Assembly (NCBI GenBank): GCA_000014925.1
Contig: CP000474.1
Location: 2,418,001 to 2,482,000, forward strand
Length of the DNA: 64,000 nucleotides
Source of the DNA: Paenarthrobacter aurescens TC1
GTDB taxonomy: Bacteria; Actinomycetota; Actinomycetes; Actinomycetales; Micrococcaceae
Direction: 5' to 3'
The notes beneath the pieces were generated by a model. It worked only from the letters and a program-made list of their open reading frames with translations, was not told where the DNA came from and did no database searches. The translations under genes and the position numbers were made by a program. Below are positions 1 through 7,718 of this stretch, one piece after another (within the stretch, counting starts at the first letter, position 1; every line of letters begins with the position of its first letter).

Positions 1-884
1 TCCAACCAGCCAAGGTTCATGCCCTGCCCGCCGATGGGGCTGATCTCGTGAGCGGCATCCCCCAGCAACACCACCCTGCCGTGAACCATGCGCTGAGCCA
101 GCCGCGAACGTACTTCGAAAGCGCTCAACATCGAATTGCCGGCTGTGTCCAGTACCTCACCGGTCCTGGCCGTGACCAGGTGGGCCAGCCCCGCCGCCGT
201 CGGGTTCTTGTGCGGTGCGCCCAGCCTGACGACCCATCTGCGGATGCCTCCTGGCAGAGGAAATGACTCCACGATTCCTTCGGGTTCCAGGTACAACACG
301 GCGTCGGCGCCATGCCCCGTGTCATCCGGGAAATCGCCCATGATGTAGCAGTCCGGATAGCTGCGGAACGGCAAGGCCGGCAGGTAGTGCGGACGGATGG
401 TTGAGTGCGCTCCGTCTGCGGCTATTACCAAGCGTGCATCTGCTTCCAGGCTCCCGGAAGGTGAAACCCCGCGAACGTGTAAGGTTTCGCCGCCGTGATT
501 GATCTCCTGGACATCGACACCCCGGACGATGGCGCCGGCATCCAGATCCCGTACCGCCAGCTCCAGAACTTCCTCGGTGAACGTCTGCGGGACGGCAAGG
601 ATGAAGGGAAACGCAGCGTCGCCGTCGAACGCGAGCTCCGCCACCCGTTGTCTCCGGCTGTAAGCCACGCCGCGCTGGATGTGGACTCCGGCAGCCATGA
701 GTTCCTCGGCAACTCCAGCCCGCGCCAGCTCGGCCAAGGCCGGGGGGTGGATTCCGATCGCGCGGGAACGGTTGCTCCTGCCCCTTCGACGCTCCAAAAT
801 GCGGACCTGGTATCCCCGTTGAAGCAGCAGGACGCCCATGAACAGGCCCACAGGGCCGGCCCCCACAATCACAACGTCAGGCAC
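1..884 (-). CDS. FAD-dependent aromatic-ring monooxygenase, 3' end cut by window
   Basis: This is a PHBH/UbiH-type flavoprotein hydroxylase. The N-terminus has the FAD dinucleotide motif VIVGAGPVGLFMG, and near the window edge is the second FAD motif GRVVLLGDAAHEISPIGGQG; the remaining C-terminus lies left of the window. The start is GTG at 884, which overlaps the stop of the methyltransferase by 8 nt, so the two are translationally coupled. As third gene after a type III polyketide synthase and a methyltransferase, it probably hydroxylates the phenolic ring that those enzymes make, as SrsC does in the Streptomyces griseus srs operon. The family call is firm; the substrate is inferred from gene order only. 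Confidence 0.85.
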   Translation of the reverse strand, partial: MPDVVIVGAGPVGLFMGVLLLQRGYQVRILERRRGRSNRSRAIGIHPPALAELARAGVAEELMAAGVHIQRGVAYSRRQRVAELAFDGDAAFPFILAVPQTFTEEVLELAVRDLDAGAIVRGVDVQEINHGGETLHVRGVSPSGSLEADARLVIAADGAHSTIRPHYLPALPFRSYPDCYIMGDFPDDTGHGADAVLYLEPEGIVESFPLPGGIRRWVVRLGAPHKNPTAAGLAHLVTARTGEVLDTAGNSMLSAFEVRSRLAQRMVHGRVVLLGDAAHEISPIGGQGMNLGWL

Positions 885-1614
885 GGTTCTCCCCGCGGTG
901 TTCGGTAAGGGCCTGGGGAAGAGCATGGACAAGGAGATGATGCCACGGTCCGTTTGGTTCCACGGTCCATGGGGCCGGGACTGCTGCTTTCAGTTCCGCC
1001 GCGGTGTAACTGCGCCTGATGGACGTCAAACCATCCCCGCAGATGTACGAGCCCACGCCCAAAGGCCAAAATCCTGCCAGGAACAAGAAGTATGCGATAT
1101 TGCTGCGATTGAGGTCGTTATGGAGGCAAAGTCCCCGGCTCAACAACTCCGAATCGTGGAGGACCGCCGCAAGTTGCGCGGGATCGAGGTGGTGGAGGAT
1201 GTGGTTGGAGATGACGACGTCAAACGTCCGGCCTTCCGCGACGAGCTCTGAGCTGTGCGCCTGACGGTAGCTGACCCCCTCCATACGAGGGGCTTGGGAT
1301 GCAAAGGCGAAGGCTCTCTCATCCGGGTCGACCGCTGTCACTGTGAGCCTGAAGCCATCCCGTCGGGCCCACTTCGCGAGGCTCCGTGCCACATCTCCGC
1401 TGCCGCATCCGATGTCCAGCAATGACACCGCACGATTGGCTGCCAACAGCGGCCGAAGTCGTCGACGATACGTCCGGTGCCACCCCGAAAGCAGCCTGTT
1501 CACCACCGGGAAGCGGGCGTAAGTCCTGTTGAGGCGCCTGGGGTCGCAGTCTTCCCTGTCCATCTCCTCGACGGCGTGCAAATCCCTCTCTTGTAGGGAT
1601 CCCCAGGGACTCAC
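877..1614 (-). CDS. class I SAM-dependent methyltransferase of the polyketide operon
   Basis: The 245-residue protein has the Rossmann methyltransferase motif I LLDIGCGSG at about residues 65-73, an acidic strand-2 end (TAVDPDE) and a motif IV-like FDVVISNHILHHL. It therefore binds S-adenosylmethionine. The GTG start at 1614 overlaps the stop of the upstream polyketide synthase in a GTGA, and its own stop overlaps the next gene by 8 nt. It most likely methylates the product of the type III synthase (carbon or oxygen of an alkylresorcinol or pyrone). The acceptor cannot be read from the sequence. UbiE-like quinone methyltransferase is the alternative, but gene context argues against it. Confidence 0.88.
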   Translation of the reverse strand: MSPWGSLQERDLHAVEEMDREDCDPRRLNRTYARFPVVNRLLSGWHRTYRRRLRPLLAANRAVSLLDIGCGSGDVARSLAKWARRDGFRLTVTAVDPDERAFAFASQAPRMEGVSYRQAHSSELVAEGRTFDVVISNHILHHLDPAQLAAVLHDSELLSRGLCLHNDLNRSNIAYFLFLAGFWPLGVGSYICGDGLTSIRRSYTAAELKAAVPAPWTVEPNGPWHHLLVHALPQALTEHRGENRA

Positions 1615-2747
1615 AGCGCAGGCGAGACCAGCGTAAAGAGTCCCGTTTCAACTGTCAGGCCCGGGCCGAACGCCATGGAACAGATCCTTTCCTCACGTTC
1701 GCTGACCGACCGTTCAAGCATGTACTTCAGGACGAACAGCACAGTAGCGCTGCTCATGTTCCCGTATTCCCTCAGCGTTTCCCGCGCGGGAACCAACTGT
1801 TCCTGGGTGAGTTCCAACTTGGACTCCACCTTGTCCAGGATGCTACGGCCGCCGGGATGGATGGCCCAGTGGGTAATGTCCCGGTAAGGGAGGCCGGCCA
1901 AGGAAGGCTCCCTGGCAAGCAGCGGCGCAAGGGCACCAGTGATGTGTTCCTCAATAATGTGCGGGACGTACGAGCCCAGCACCATCTCGAACCCTTCGTC
2001 ACCGATGTTCCAGGCCATGGCTTCCTCGCCCACAGGTGTCAGCACGGTTTCAAAGTGGTCCAGGCGGATGGCCGGTTCCGGCCCCTGCAGCTCACGCGCG
2101 GTCACGACGGCGGCCGCCGCGCCGTCACCGAAAATCGCCGACCCCATGATCGTGTCGGGATCGTTCGAGGTCCTCACATGCAGGGAGCACAGTTCAACAC
2201 AGATCACCAGGACAACCGCGGCGGGGTCAGCGACGCAGAACTGCTTGGCCGCCTTGAGGGCGGGGAAGGCTGCGTAACAGCCCATGAAGCCAAGATGGTA
2301 CCGCTGCACTGCGGGGTTGAGCCCCAAGGCCCTGACCACCTTGTAGTCCGGACCAGGGTTGAAGAACCCTGTGCAGGACACGGTGATGACGTGCGTGATG
2401 TCATCGAGGTCGATCCCGGGCGCCTGGGCCACTGCGGCCTTGCCGGCCTCCACGAACAATTTGGTGGCTTCAGTTGCAAAGATCTCGTTGCGCACTTTAG
2501 TGCTGGGGCTCAGAACCCGGTTGGTTTCGGGGTCGAAAAACTGCGGATTCTCGGCACGTGCATCAAGGCTGAGCTCCGCTACCGCGGTGTACCGGGTGTC
2601 AATTGCCGCAGAGTCGAAACACGTACTGACCAGTCGGGTACCCAGCCGCGTTAGGCCTGGCTGTGATGCGAAGACGTCACGGGCTTGCTGCTGTACGAGG
2701 ATGGTTTGCGGAACTGCGGTTTCAAGGGACCTCATGTATACCGGCAT
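1611..2747 (-). CDS. type III polyketide synthase (chalcone/stilbene synthase family)
   Basis: This 378-residue enzyme condenses an acyl-CoA starter with malonyl-CoA units on one active-site cysteine. The full catalytic triad is visible: Cys157 in GFMGCYAAF, His297 in HWAIHPGG and Asn330 in EYGNMSSAT. Length is normal for the family. It is the first gene of a three-gene operon with a methyltransferase and a FAD hydroxylase, the gene order of the srs phenolic-lipid operon, so an alkylresorcinol, alkylquinone or alkylpyrone product is likely. The start is ATG 2747; an in-frame ATG at 2735 is possible, and neither has a strong ribosome binding site. Chain length and starter cannot be predicted from sequence alone. 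Confidence 0.92.
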   Translation of the reverse strand: MPVYMRSLETAVPQTILVQQQARDVFASQPGLTRLGTRLVSTCFDSAAIDTRYTAVAELSLDARAENPQFFDPETNRVLSPSTKVRNEIFATEATKLFVEAGKAAVAQAPGIDLDDITHVITVSCTGFFNPGPDYKVVRALGLNPAVQRYHLGFMGCYAAFPALKAAKQFCVADPAAVVLVICVELCSLHVRTSNDPDTIMGSAIFGDGAAAAVVTARELQGPEPAIRLDHFETVLTPVGEEAMAWNIGDEGFEMVLGSYVPHIIEEHITGALAPLLAREPSLAGLPYRDITHWAIHPGGRSILDKVESKLELTQEQLVPARETLREYGNMSSATVLFVLKYMLERSVSEREERICSMAFGPGLTVETGLFTLVSPAL

Positions 2748-2797
2748 GCTTCATTCTTAGCGAGTAAAGCTGGGAAGACAATGGCAGAATCGATCGT

Positions 2798-2817
2798 ACT
2801 GACCGAGGTTGGTCAGT
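2798..2817. promoter_or_regulatory. palindromic operator in divergent PKS / UvrA-like promoter
   Basis: ACTGACCGAGGTTGGTCAGT is an imperfect 20-bp palindrome (8 of 10 pairs match, outer 7 bp perfect). It lies midway between the divergent starts at 2747 and 2876. Size and form fit a TetR-family operator, but no regulator gene lies in the window next to it, so the assignment is inference. Confidence 0.55.
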
Positions 2818-2875
2818 AAGAACCAGGCGACGCCGACGGGGGACTGTTGGACCGCGCCGCCTAACAGATGGAGAA

Positions 2876-5272
2876 ATGATGACTATTGCTGCGAGTACCG
2901 ACAAGCAATCTCCTGCATGGCACGCGGCCGATACCCATGATCTGATCCGGGTTCAAGGCGCACGCGAAAACAACCTGAAGGACGTCAGTGTTGAGATCCC
3001 GAAGCGCCGACTGACGGTCTTCACGGGTGTTTCCGGTTCCGGGAAGAGTTCGCTGGTCTTCGCCACCATCGCTGCAGAGTCGCAGCGCATGATCAACGAG
3101 ACCTACAGTGCTTTTGTCCAGGGCTTCATGCCGTCCCTGGCCCGGCCGGATGTGGACGTGCTCGAAGGACTGACGACGGCCATCATCGTGGACCAGGAAC
3201 GCATGGGCTCCAACCCGCGCTCTACCGTGGGCACCGCCACCGACGCCAACGCCATGTTGCGTATCCTGTTCAGCCGGCTTGGCCAGCCACACATTGGTTC
3301 GCCCAACGCCTATTCCTTCAACGTGCCCACGGTGAAGGCCAGCGGCGCCATCACCGTGGAACGTGGCGAAGGCAAAACGAAGACCGAGAAAGCGACCTTT
3401 AACCGGCTGGGTGGCATGTGCTCCCGCTGCGAGGGCATGGGTTCGGTCAACGACTTCGATCTCACGGCTCTCTACGACGAGACCAAATCCCTGAGCGAAG
3501 GCGCCCTGACCATTCCGGGATACACCATGGATGGCTGGTATGGGCGCATCTTCAGTGGCTCAGGGTTCTTCAATATGGACAAGCCCATCTCCAAGTTCAC
3601 CAAGAAGGAACTGCACGATCTCCTCTACCGTGAACCCACCAAGATCAAGGTGGAGGGCATCAACCTCACGTACGAGGGCGTGATCCCCAAGATCCAGAAG
3701 TCGATGCTCAGCAAGGACGTCGATGCTTTGCAGCCGCACATTCGTGCCTTCGTGGAACGGGCCATTACCTTCACCACGTGCCCGGAGTGCGAAGGCACCA
3801 GGCTGAGCCCCGAGGCGAGGTCTTCCAAAATTAGAGGCAAGAGCATCGCGGATGTCTGCACCATGCAGATCAGCGACCTCGCAGGCTGGGTTCGCGAGCT
3901 TGATGAACCCTCCGTAGCTCCTTTGCTCAAGGGCCTCCAGCACCTTCTCGATTCTTTCGCCGGCATCGGATTGGGTTACCTGTCCCTTGACCGGCCGGCC
4001 GGCACGTTGTCCGGGGGAGAGGCCCAGCGGACCAAGATGATCCGGCATCTGGGGTCGTCGCTCACGGACATCACCTATGTCTTTGACGAACCAACCATTG
4101 GGCTGCACCCCCACGACATCGAGCGCATGAACCAGCTGCTGCTGCAGCTTCGCGACAAGGGCAACACAGTGCTGGTGGTGGAACACAAGCCGGAAACCAT
4201 CGCGATCGCGGACCACGTCATCGATCTGGGTCCTGGCGCCGGCACCGGAGGCGGCACCGTGTGCTTCGAGGGTGACCTTGAGGGATTGCGGGGGAGCGAC
4301 ACAATCACGGGTCGCCATCTGGACGATCGCGCATCCATCAAAGACAGCGTGCGATCTGCCTCCGGCCACTTGGAAATCCGTGGTGCCTCCACAAACAACC
4401 TCAAAAACGTCGACGTCGACATTCCCCTTGGCGTTCTTTGCGTCCTCACCGGGGTGGCCGGCTCGGGCAAGAGTTCACTGATTCATGGTTCCGTAGCCAA
4501 GCGGGACGGTGTCCTGGTGATCGATCAGGGTGCCATTCGGGGATCCCGCAGAAGCAACCCCGCCACGTACACGGGACTCCTGGAACCCATCCGTAAGGCG
4601 TTCGCCAAGGCCAACGGCGTCAAGCCTGCGCTCTTCAGCTCGAACTCCGAGGGCGCGTGCCCCACGTGTAATGGAGCGGGTGTCATTTACACGGATCTCG
4701 GTGTCATGGCCACTGTCGAGTCGCCCTGTGAAGAATGCGAGGGAAAGCGCTTTCAGGCCTCTGTTCTAGAGTATCGGCTGGGGGGTCGCAATATTGCAGA
4801 GGTGCTTGCAATGTCTGTAGATGAGGCTGAGGTTTTCTTCAGCGAAGGCGAGGCGCGGACCCCGGCTGCCCACAAGCTTCTCGATCGTCTTGCCGATGTT
4901 GGACTGGGCTACCTGACGCTTGGGCAGCCGCTGACCACCTTGTCCGGCGGTGAGCGCCAGCGGCTCAAGCTGGCGACGCAGATGTCCGAAAAGGGAGATA
5001 TTTACATTCTCGACGAGCCGACCACCGGCCTGCACCTGGCCGATGTCCAAAATCTGCTGGGCATGCTGGATCGTCTGGTTGCAACCGGAAAGTCGGTGAT
5101 TGTCATCGAACACCACCAAGCCGTCATGGCACATGCCGACTGGATCATCGACCTCGGACCAGGCGCCGGACACGACGGCGGCAAGATCGTTTTCGCCGGA
5201 ACGCCGGCTGAGCTTGCGGCCGGGCAGTCGACGCTGACGGGCAAGCACCTGGCTGCGTACGTCTCAAAGTAG
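2876..5272 (+). CDS. UvrA-like ABC ATPase (UvrA2 / DrrC-type excinuclease paralogue)
   Basis: The 798-residue protein has two UvrA ATPase halves. Walker A motifs are GVSGSGKSS at about 51-59 and GVAGSGKSS at about 525, with signature motifs TLSGGEAQR and TLSGGERQR. Zinc-binding pairs CSRCEG, CPECEG, CPTCNG and CEECEG are present. It is about 150 residues shorter than housekeeping UvrA. Paralogues of this size (UvrA2, and DrrC of daunorubicin producers) lack the UvrB-binding region and act in drug tolerance or accessory repair. The start is ATG 2876 behind a GGAGAA-type site; ATG 2879 is also possible. The divergent polyketide operon and shared palindrome suggest co-regulation. Confidence 0.88.
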   Translation: MMTIAASTDKQSPAWHAADTHDLIRVQGARENNLKDVSVEIPKRRLTVFTGVSGSGKSSLVFATIAAESQRMINETYSAFVQGFMPSLARPDVDVLEGLTTAIIVDQERMGSNPRSTVGTATDANAMLRILFSRLGQPHIGSPNAYSFNVPTVKASGAITVERGEGKTKTEKATFNRLGGMCSRCEGMGSVNDFDLTALYDETKSLSEGALTIPGYTMDGWYGRIFSGSGFFNMDKPISKFTKKELHDLLYREPTKIKVEGINLTYEGVIPKIQKSMLSKDVDALQPHIRAFVERAITFTTCPECEGTRLSPEARSSKIRGKSIADVCTMQISDLAGWVRELDEPSVAPLLKGLQHLLDSFAGIGLGYLSLDRPAGTLSGGEAQRTKMIRHLGSSLTDITYVFDEPTIGLHPHDIERMNQLLLQLRDKGNTVLVVEHKPETIAIADHVIDLGPGAGTGGGTVCFEGDLEGLRGSDTITGRHLDDRASIKDSVRSASGHLEIRGASTNNLKNVDVDIPLGVLCVLTGVAGSGKSSLIHGSVAKRDGVLVIDQGAIRGSRRSNPATYTGLLEPIRKAFAKANGVKPALFSSNSEGACPTCNGAGVIYTDLGVMATVESPCEECEGKRFQASVLEYRLGGRNIAEVLAMSVDEAEVFFSEGEARTPAAHKLLDRLADVGLGYLTLGQPLTTLSGGERQRLKLATQMSEKGDIYILDEPTTGLHLADVQNLLGMLDRLVATGKSVIVIEHHQAVMAHADWIIDLGPGAGHDGGKIVFAGTPAELAAGQSTLTGKHLAAYVSK

Positions 5273-5281
5273 CGTCCTTGG

Positions 5282-5315
5282 TGTGGTCGTTTCGACGGCG
5301 CTCGAAGCGACCACA
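5282..5315. terminator. hairpin after UvrA-like gene
   Basis: TGTGGTCGTTTCGA pairs with TCGAAGCGACCACA around a 6-nt loop, giving a 14-bp stem with one G-U pair, 10 nt after the stop codon. There is no T run, so it may be a weak terminator or an mRNA 3' stabiliser. Confidence 0.6.
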
Positions 5316-5587
5316 TCAGCCGCTCCCCAGATCCTCTCCATAACGCCGATAATGGAGATTATGTAAAGTAGAACTGTGATTATTGCGTCTGATGTGTGAT
5401 CACCCCTCCTCTGCCCGTCGGACCCTTCACCCGCTGGCATCACCTGCGACGCAACAGGATAGTCTCTACAGACGGGCCGCTAATTCAACACAATTAGTCA
5501 AAGAATTCGACGGAATTGCAGAACTAAAAATATCGACCATCCTGCCAACTTTGAGTAGCCAACCACATTCGCGGGTTGCAACACAAA

Positions 5588-5623
5588 CAGGGTGGGTGCT
5601 CCCTCAAAGAGACACCCACCCTG
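5588..5623 (-). terminator. Rho-independent terminator of the surface-protein gene
   Basis: On the minus strand CAGGGTGGGTG pairs with CACCCACCCTG, followed by a T-rich tail (TTTGTGTT). It begins 17 nt after the stop of the gene ending at 5640. Confidence 0.8.
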
Positions 5624-5639
5624 CCTTTATGGATAATGT

Positions 5640-6236
5640 CTAATCGGAGGGCGTGGCGCCAGAACGTCGGCGTGCAATCACTACCGAGGCGGCGCCCGCT
5701 GCCAGCACGCCTGCTCCAGCCAGCCCCCAAACAATGAGGCCGGGATCAGTAGCCAACTTCTCCGGCCCTACTGCCGCACGAGCGTCCGTGACGCTGGAGA
5801 CAGCAACGAAGTCGGAATCATGGTTGCCACCCCCCTTACCGTTGCCGTTGTTTCCGCGTCCGTGGTTGCCGTTGTTTACAGCCACCCGTGCAGAGCGAGT
5901 AACTCCGGACTCTGAACCAACGGCTGTAATCATGAAGCTTCCGGCGTCTTCGAAGGTGACGCTCGTAGTAATGGCGCCTTCACCGTTGGCGACAACGCTG
6001 AAGTTCGCTGGAGCGCTCCCCTGTGGTCCACCCCTCTTCTCGAAAGTGATGTTGACGGTTTCGCCTGGGAGGTATCCGCCGGCGGCGAAGGTGATGGTTT
6101 CACCGCGGTCAATCGTGCCGTCCGAGACGGTTCCTTGCTCATTGCCTGGCGCCGGGTAGGTGCTGGCTACGGCTGGTGCAATACCAGCGAACATGACGGT
6201 TCCCGCAACCATAAGAGTTGTGATGGTCTTTTTCAT
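5640..6236 (-). CDS. small secreted, membrane-anchored surface protein
   Basis: The 198-residue protein has a signal peptide (MKKTITTLMVAGTVMFAG, then a likely cut after AVAS). Next comes a beta-rich Ig-like region of about 100 residues, a low-complexity Asn/Gly/His linker (GNHGRGNNGNGKGGGNHD), and a C-terminal hydrophobic segment ending in ARRR. That layout is the one of cell-wall-anchored actinobacterial proteins. The expected LPXTG or LAXTG sortase motif is not intact, since LATDPG stands in its place, so the protein may simply stay anchored in the membrane. No known family was recognised. It stands alone, with its own terminator and a repeat-rich promoter region. Confidence 0.72.
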   Translation of the reverse strand: MKKTITTLMVAGTVMFAGIAPAVASTYPAPGNEQGTVSDGTIDRGETITFAAGGYLPGETVNITFEKRGGPQGSAPANFSVVANGEGAITTSVTFEDAGSFMITAVGSESGVTRSARVAVNNGNHGRGNNGNGKGGGNHDSDFVAVSSVTDARAAVGPEKLATDPGLIVWGLAGAGVLAAGAASVVIARRRSGATPSD

Positions 6237-6257
6237 TTGTTTCCCTTGAGATCAATG

Positions 6258-6297
6258 AGTAAATCTACGTAAATGACGGCGTAACCGCTACGTAAAT
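6258..6297 (-). promoter_or_regulatory. four helically phased GTAA boxes in leader of surface-protein gene
   Basis: AGTAAA (6258), CGTAAA (6268), CGTAAC (6280) and CGTAAA (6291) follow each other at 10-12 bp. Two of them lie in an exact 10-bp direct repeat, CTACGTAAAT, at 6265-6274 and 6288-6297. One box per helical turn is typical of a response-regulator binding array. The bound factor is unknown. Confidence 0.5.
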
Positions 6298-6399
6298 AAC
6301 TTGTGGAACCCCCATATGCAATAGCAAGCGAAACGTTATCACGCAGATGTTGCCGCGACAAGGCGGGATTGAATGATTACAAAGCCCTAACCAAGCGTT

Positions 6400-6414
6400 T
6401 AGTTGACACAACTA
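6400..6414. promoter_or_regulatory. perfect palindrome TAGTTGACACAACTA
   Basis: Two 6-bp half sites, TAGTTG and CAACTA, flank a 3-bp centre. The site lies about 165 bp upstream of the surface-protein start and may be an operator. It contains TTGACA on the plus strand, but no matching -10 element or downstream plus-strand gene was found. Confidence 0.4.
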
Positions 6415-6514
6415 TCTCACTTTCTTCATTTCTCATACAGAATTTGTGACAAAATCAACGAGCTCTGTGACAAGCAGGCGAGCTCCAGCCGTGTGCTCAA
6501 TCGGGCCGGGAACC

Positions 6515-6551
6515 AAAAAGGATGCCCACCCGGTAATCCGGATAGGCATCC
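6515..6551 (-). terminator. Rho-independent terminator of first VOC gene
   Basis: On the minus strand GGATGCC pairs with GGCATCC around a loop containing CCGG...CCGG, and is followed directly by TTTTT. It lies about 50 nt after the stop at 6599. Confidence 0.8.
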
Positions 6552-6598
6552 CTGTTGTTGCCCTAAGCCGCCGGACTTCCGGCCGGCAACGAGCAGAG

Positions 6599-7027
6599 TT
6601 ATTGAGCCTGCTGCGCTCCTGCAATGTTGACCAGCCAGCCGATACCGAACTTATCCACGCACATTCCGAAAGTGTCACCCCAGGGCGCCATCTCAAGCGG
6701 CACGGTGACCGTGCCGCCATCCACCAGCTTGTCCCAATACCCGCGAAGTTCCGCCTCGTCCGATGAGTCTCCGCTCAAGGAGACCGAAATGTTGTCACCG
6801 GGGTTGTACGCCATGCCGTTTGGGGTATCCGCGGCCATCAGCGTAAATCCGCTCGGAGATTCCAGCATGGCATGCATGACCTTGTTCGCCTCGGCTGGAT
6901 CTTCGCTGGCCTGATAGTCGCCGAAAGTGCTGATGTTCAGTTCACCGCCAAAGACGGATTCGTAAAAAGTGACTGCATCCCGGGCGTTGTCCCGAAACGA
7001 GATGTAGGGGTTGAGGCGGGTTGTCAT
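6599..7027 (-). CDS. VOC family protein, PhnB-like
   Basis: The 142-residue protein has the PhnB-type glyoxalase fold: PYISFRDNARDAVTFYESVFGG at the start, a central FTLMAAD strand, and the C-terminal APWGDTFGMCVDKFGIGWLVN. This subgroup is widespread and mostly uncharacterised. Members bind small ligands or metals, and a defined reaction cannot be given. The start is ATG 7027, with GAGGAG about 8 nt upstream. It is the first of three VOC genes on this strand, each with its own Shine-Dalgarno sequence. Confidence 0.87.
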   Translation of the reverse strand: MTTRLNPYISFRDNARDAVTFYESVFGGELNISTFGDYQASEDPAEANKVMHAMLESPSGFTLMAADTPNGMAYNPGDNISVSLSGDSSDEAELRGYWDKLVDGGTVTVPLEMAPWGDTFGMCVDKFGIGWLVNIAGAQQAQ

Positions 7028-7118
7028 TGGTCAGTTCTCCTCGTTTGTAGTGGTGATGGTCACACATCGGTGTGCGGCAATGTTAACAGCGCCAACACGC
7101 GCCTGTCCCCCATTGCTT

Positions 7119-7573
7119 TCAGTCGCCGTCGTACGCCTTTTGGAGGATATTGATGTCGAGTTTCCGCATCTTCAACATGGCCTCCATAGCGCGCTGAGCA
7201 CCTGCGGGATCGGGACCGCTCACAGTCCCGACATGGCCGTGGGAACGATCTGCCACGACAATCCGAACTTGTCCTTAAGCCATCCGCACTGGCTCTCCTC
7301 TCCCCCGACCAGAAGCGCGCCCCAGTACCTGTCAACCTCCTCTTGGGAGTCGCAGTTCACAACCAGCGAGACCGCCTCATTGAACGTGAAAGCCGGTCCC
7401 CCATTGAGCCCCAAGAACTCCCTGCCCTCGATCTTGAACTCAACAGTCAGGGTGGTTCCATCGGGCCCGGGCGTCGTTTGCCCCATGGACGAATGATCGA
7501 ACGTCGATGTGTAGAACTCGGCCGCTTCGCTCGCTTGCCCGTCAAACCATAAACAGGTGGAAATCTTCTGCAT
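7119..7573 (-). pseudogene. VOC family protein, frameshifted near the C-terminus
   Basis: The intact frame runs from ATG 7573 (GGAGGAG 5 nt upstream) to a TGA at 7220 and gives 117 residues: STCLWFDGQASEAAEFYTS, then a glyoxalase fold ending in FGLSWQIVPTAMSGL. Family members continue with a helix of the form DPxxAQRxMxAMLxMxKxDI. Exactly this continues in another frame down to a stop at 7119 (GPDPAGAQRAMEAMLKMRKL...). Loss of one base near 7222 (CTG-TG-AGC where CTG-CTG-AGC is expected) explains the break. Either the gene lost its last 30 or so residues, or the read has an indel. The core fold is intact, so residual function is possible. Confidence 0.75.
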
Positions 7574-7718
7574 GTGCCGCTCCTCCAAAGTCGCCGGGAA
7601 CTGCTTTGTCCCCCGTCAGGCTAGTACCGTGTGATCGCCCACACAACGCCCGACGGCGAGTCCAAGGGACCACTCATGCGGCACCTGGCGCCGAGGTACT
7701 GAAGCACTTATCTTCTGC

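Larger units (their letters stand above)
5273..5639. other. intergenic stretch, AT-richer than surroundings
   Basis: I see no convincing gene in this 367-bp gap. It holds a hairpin just after the UvrA-like gene, the small palindrome ATAATGGAGATTAT (5349-5362), the inverted repeat CTAATT-N6-AATTAG (about 5479-5496) and the terminator of the minus-strand surface-protein gene. The 86-codon frame at 5383-5643 runs through that terminator and has no ribosome binding site. Confidence 0.6.
6237..6598. other. repeat-rich regulatory gap upstream of surface-protein gene
   Basis: No gene is seen in this 362-bp gap. It holds four phased GTAA boxes (6258-6297), the perfect palindrome TAGTTGACACAACTA (6400-6414), a repeated TGTGACAA word between about 6445 and 6483, and the terminator of the VOC gene that ends at 6599. 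The central part is clearly AT-richer than the flanking genes. Confidence 0.6.

Noticed and set aside
1857..2654. 265-codon open frame opposite the polyketide synthase
   Set aside because: It is the GC-rich antisense shadow of a gene with an intact catalytic triad and has no recognisable domain or ribosome binding site.
3560..4369. 269-codon open frame opposite the UvrA-like gene
   Set aside because: Antisense shadow; composition follows codon position of the real gene.
5383..5643. 86-codon frame in the AT-rich gap
   Set aside because: It reads through the terminator hairpin at 5588-5623, has no ribosome binding site and no family resemblance.
6403..6408. TTGACA as a plus-strand promoter
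   Set aside because: No -10 element at 16-18 bp and no plus-strand gene downstream; the word is part of the palindrome at 6400-6414.
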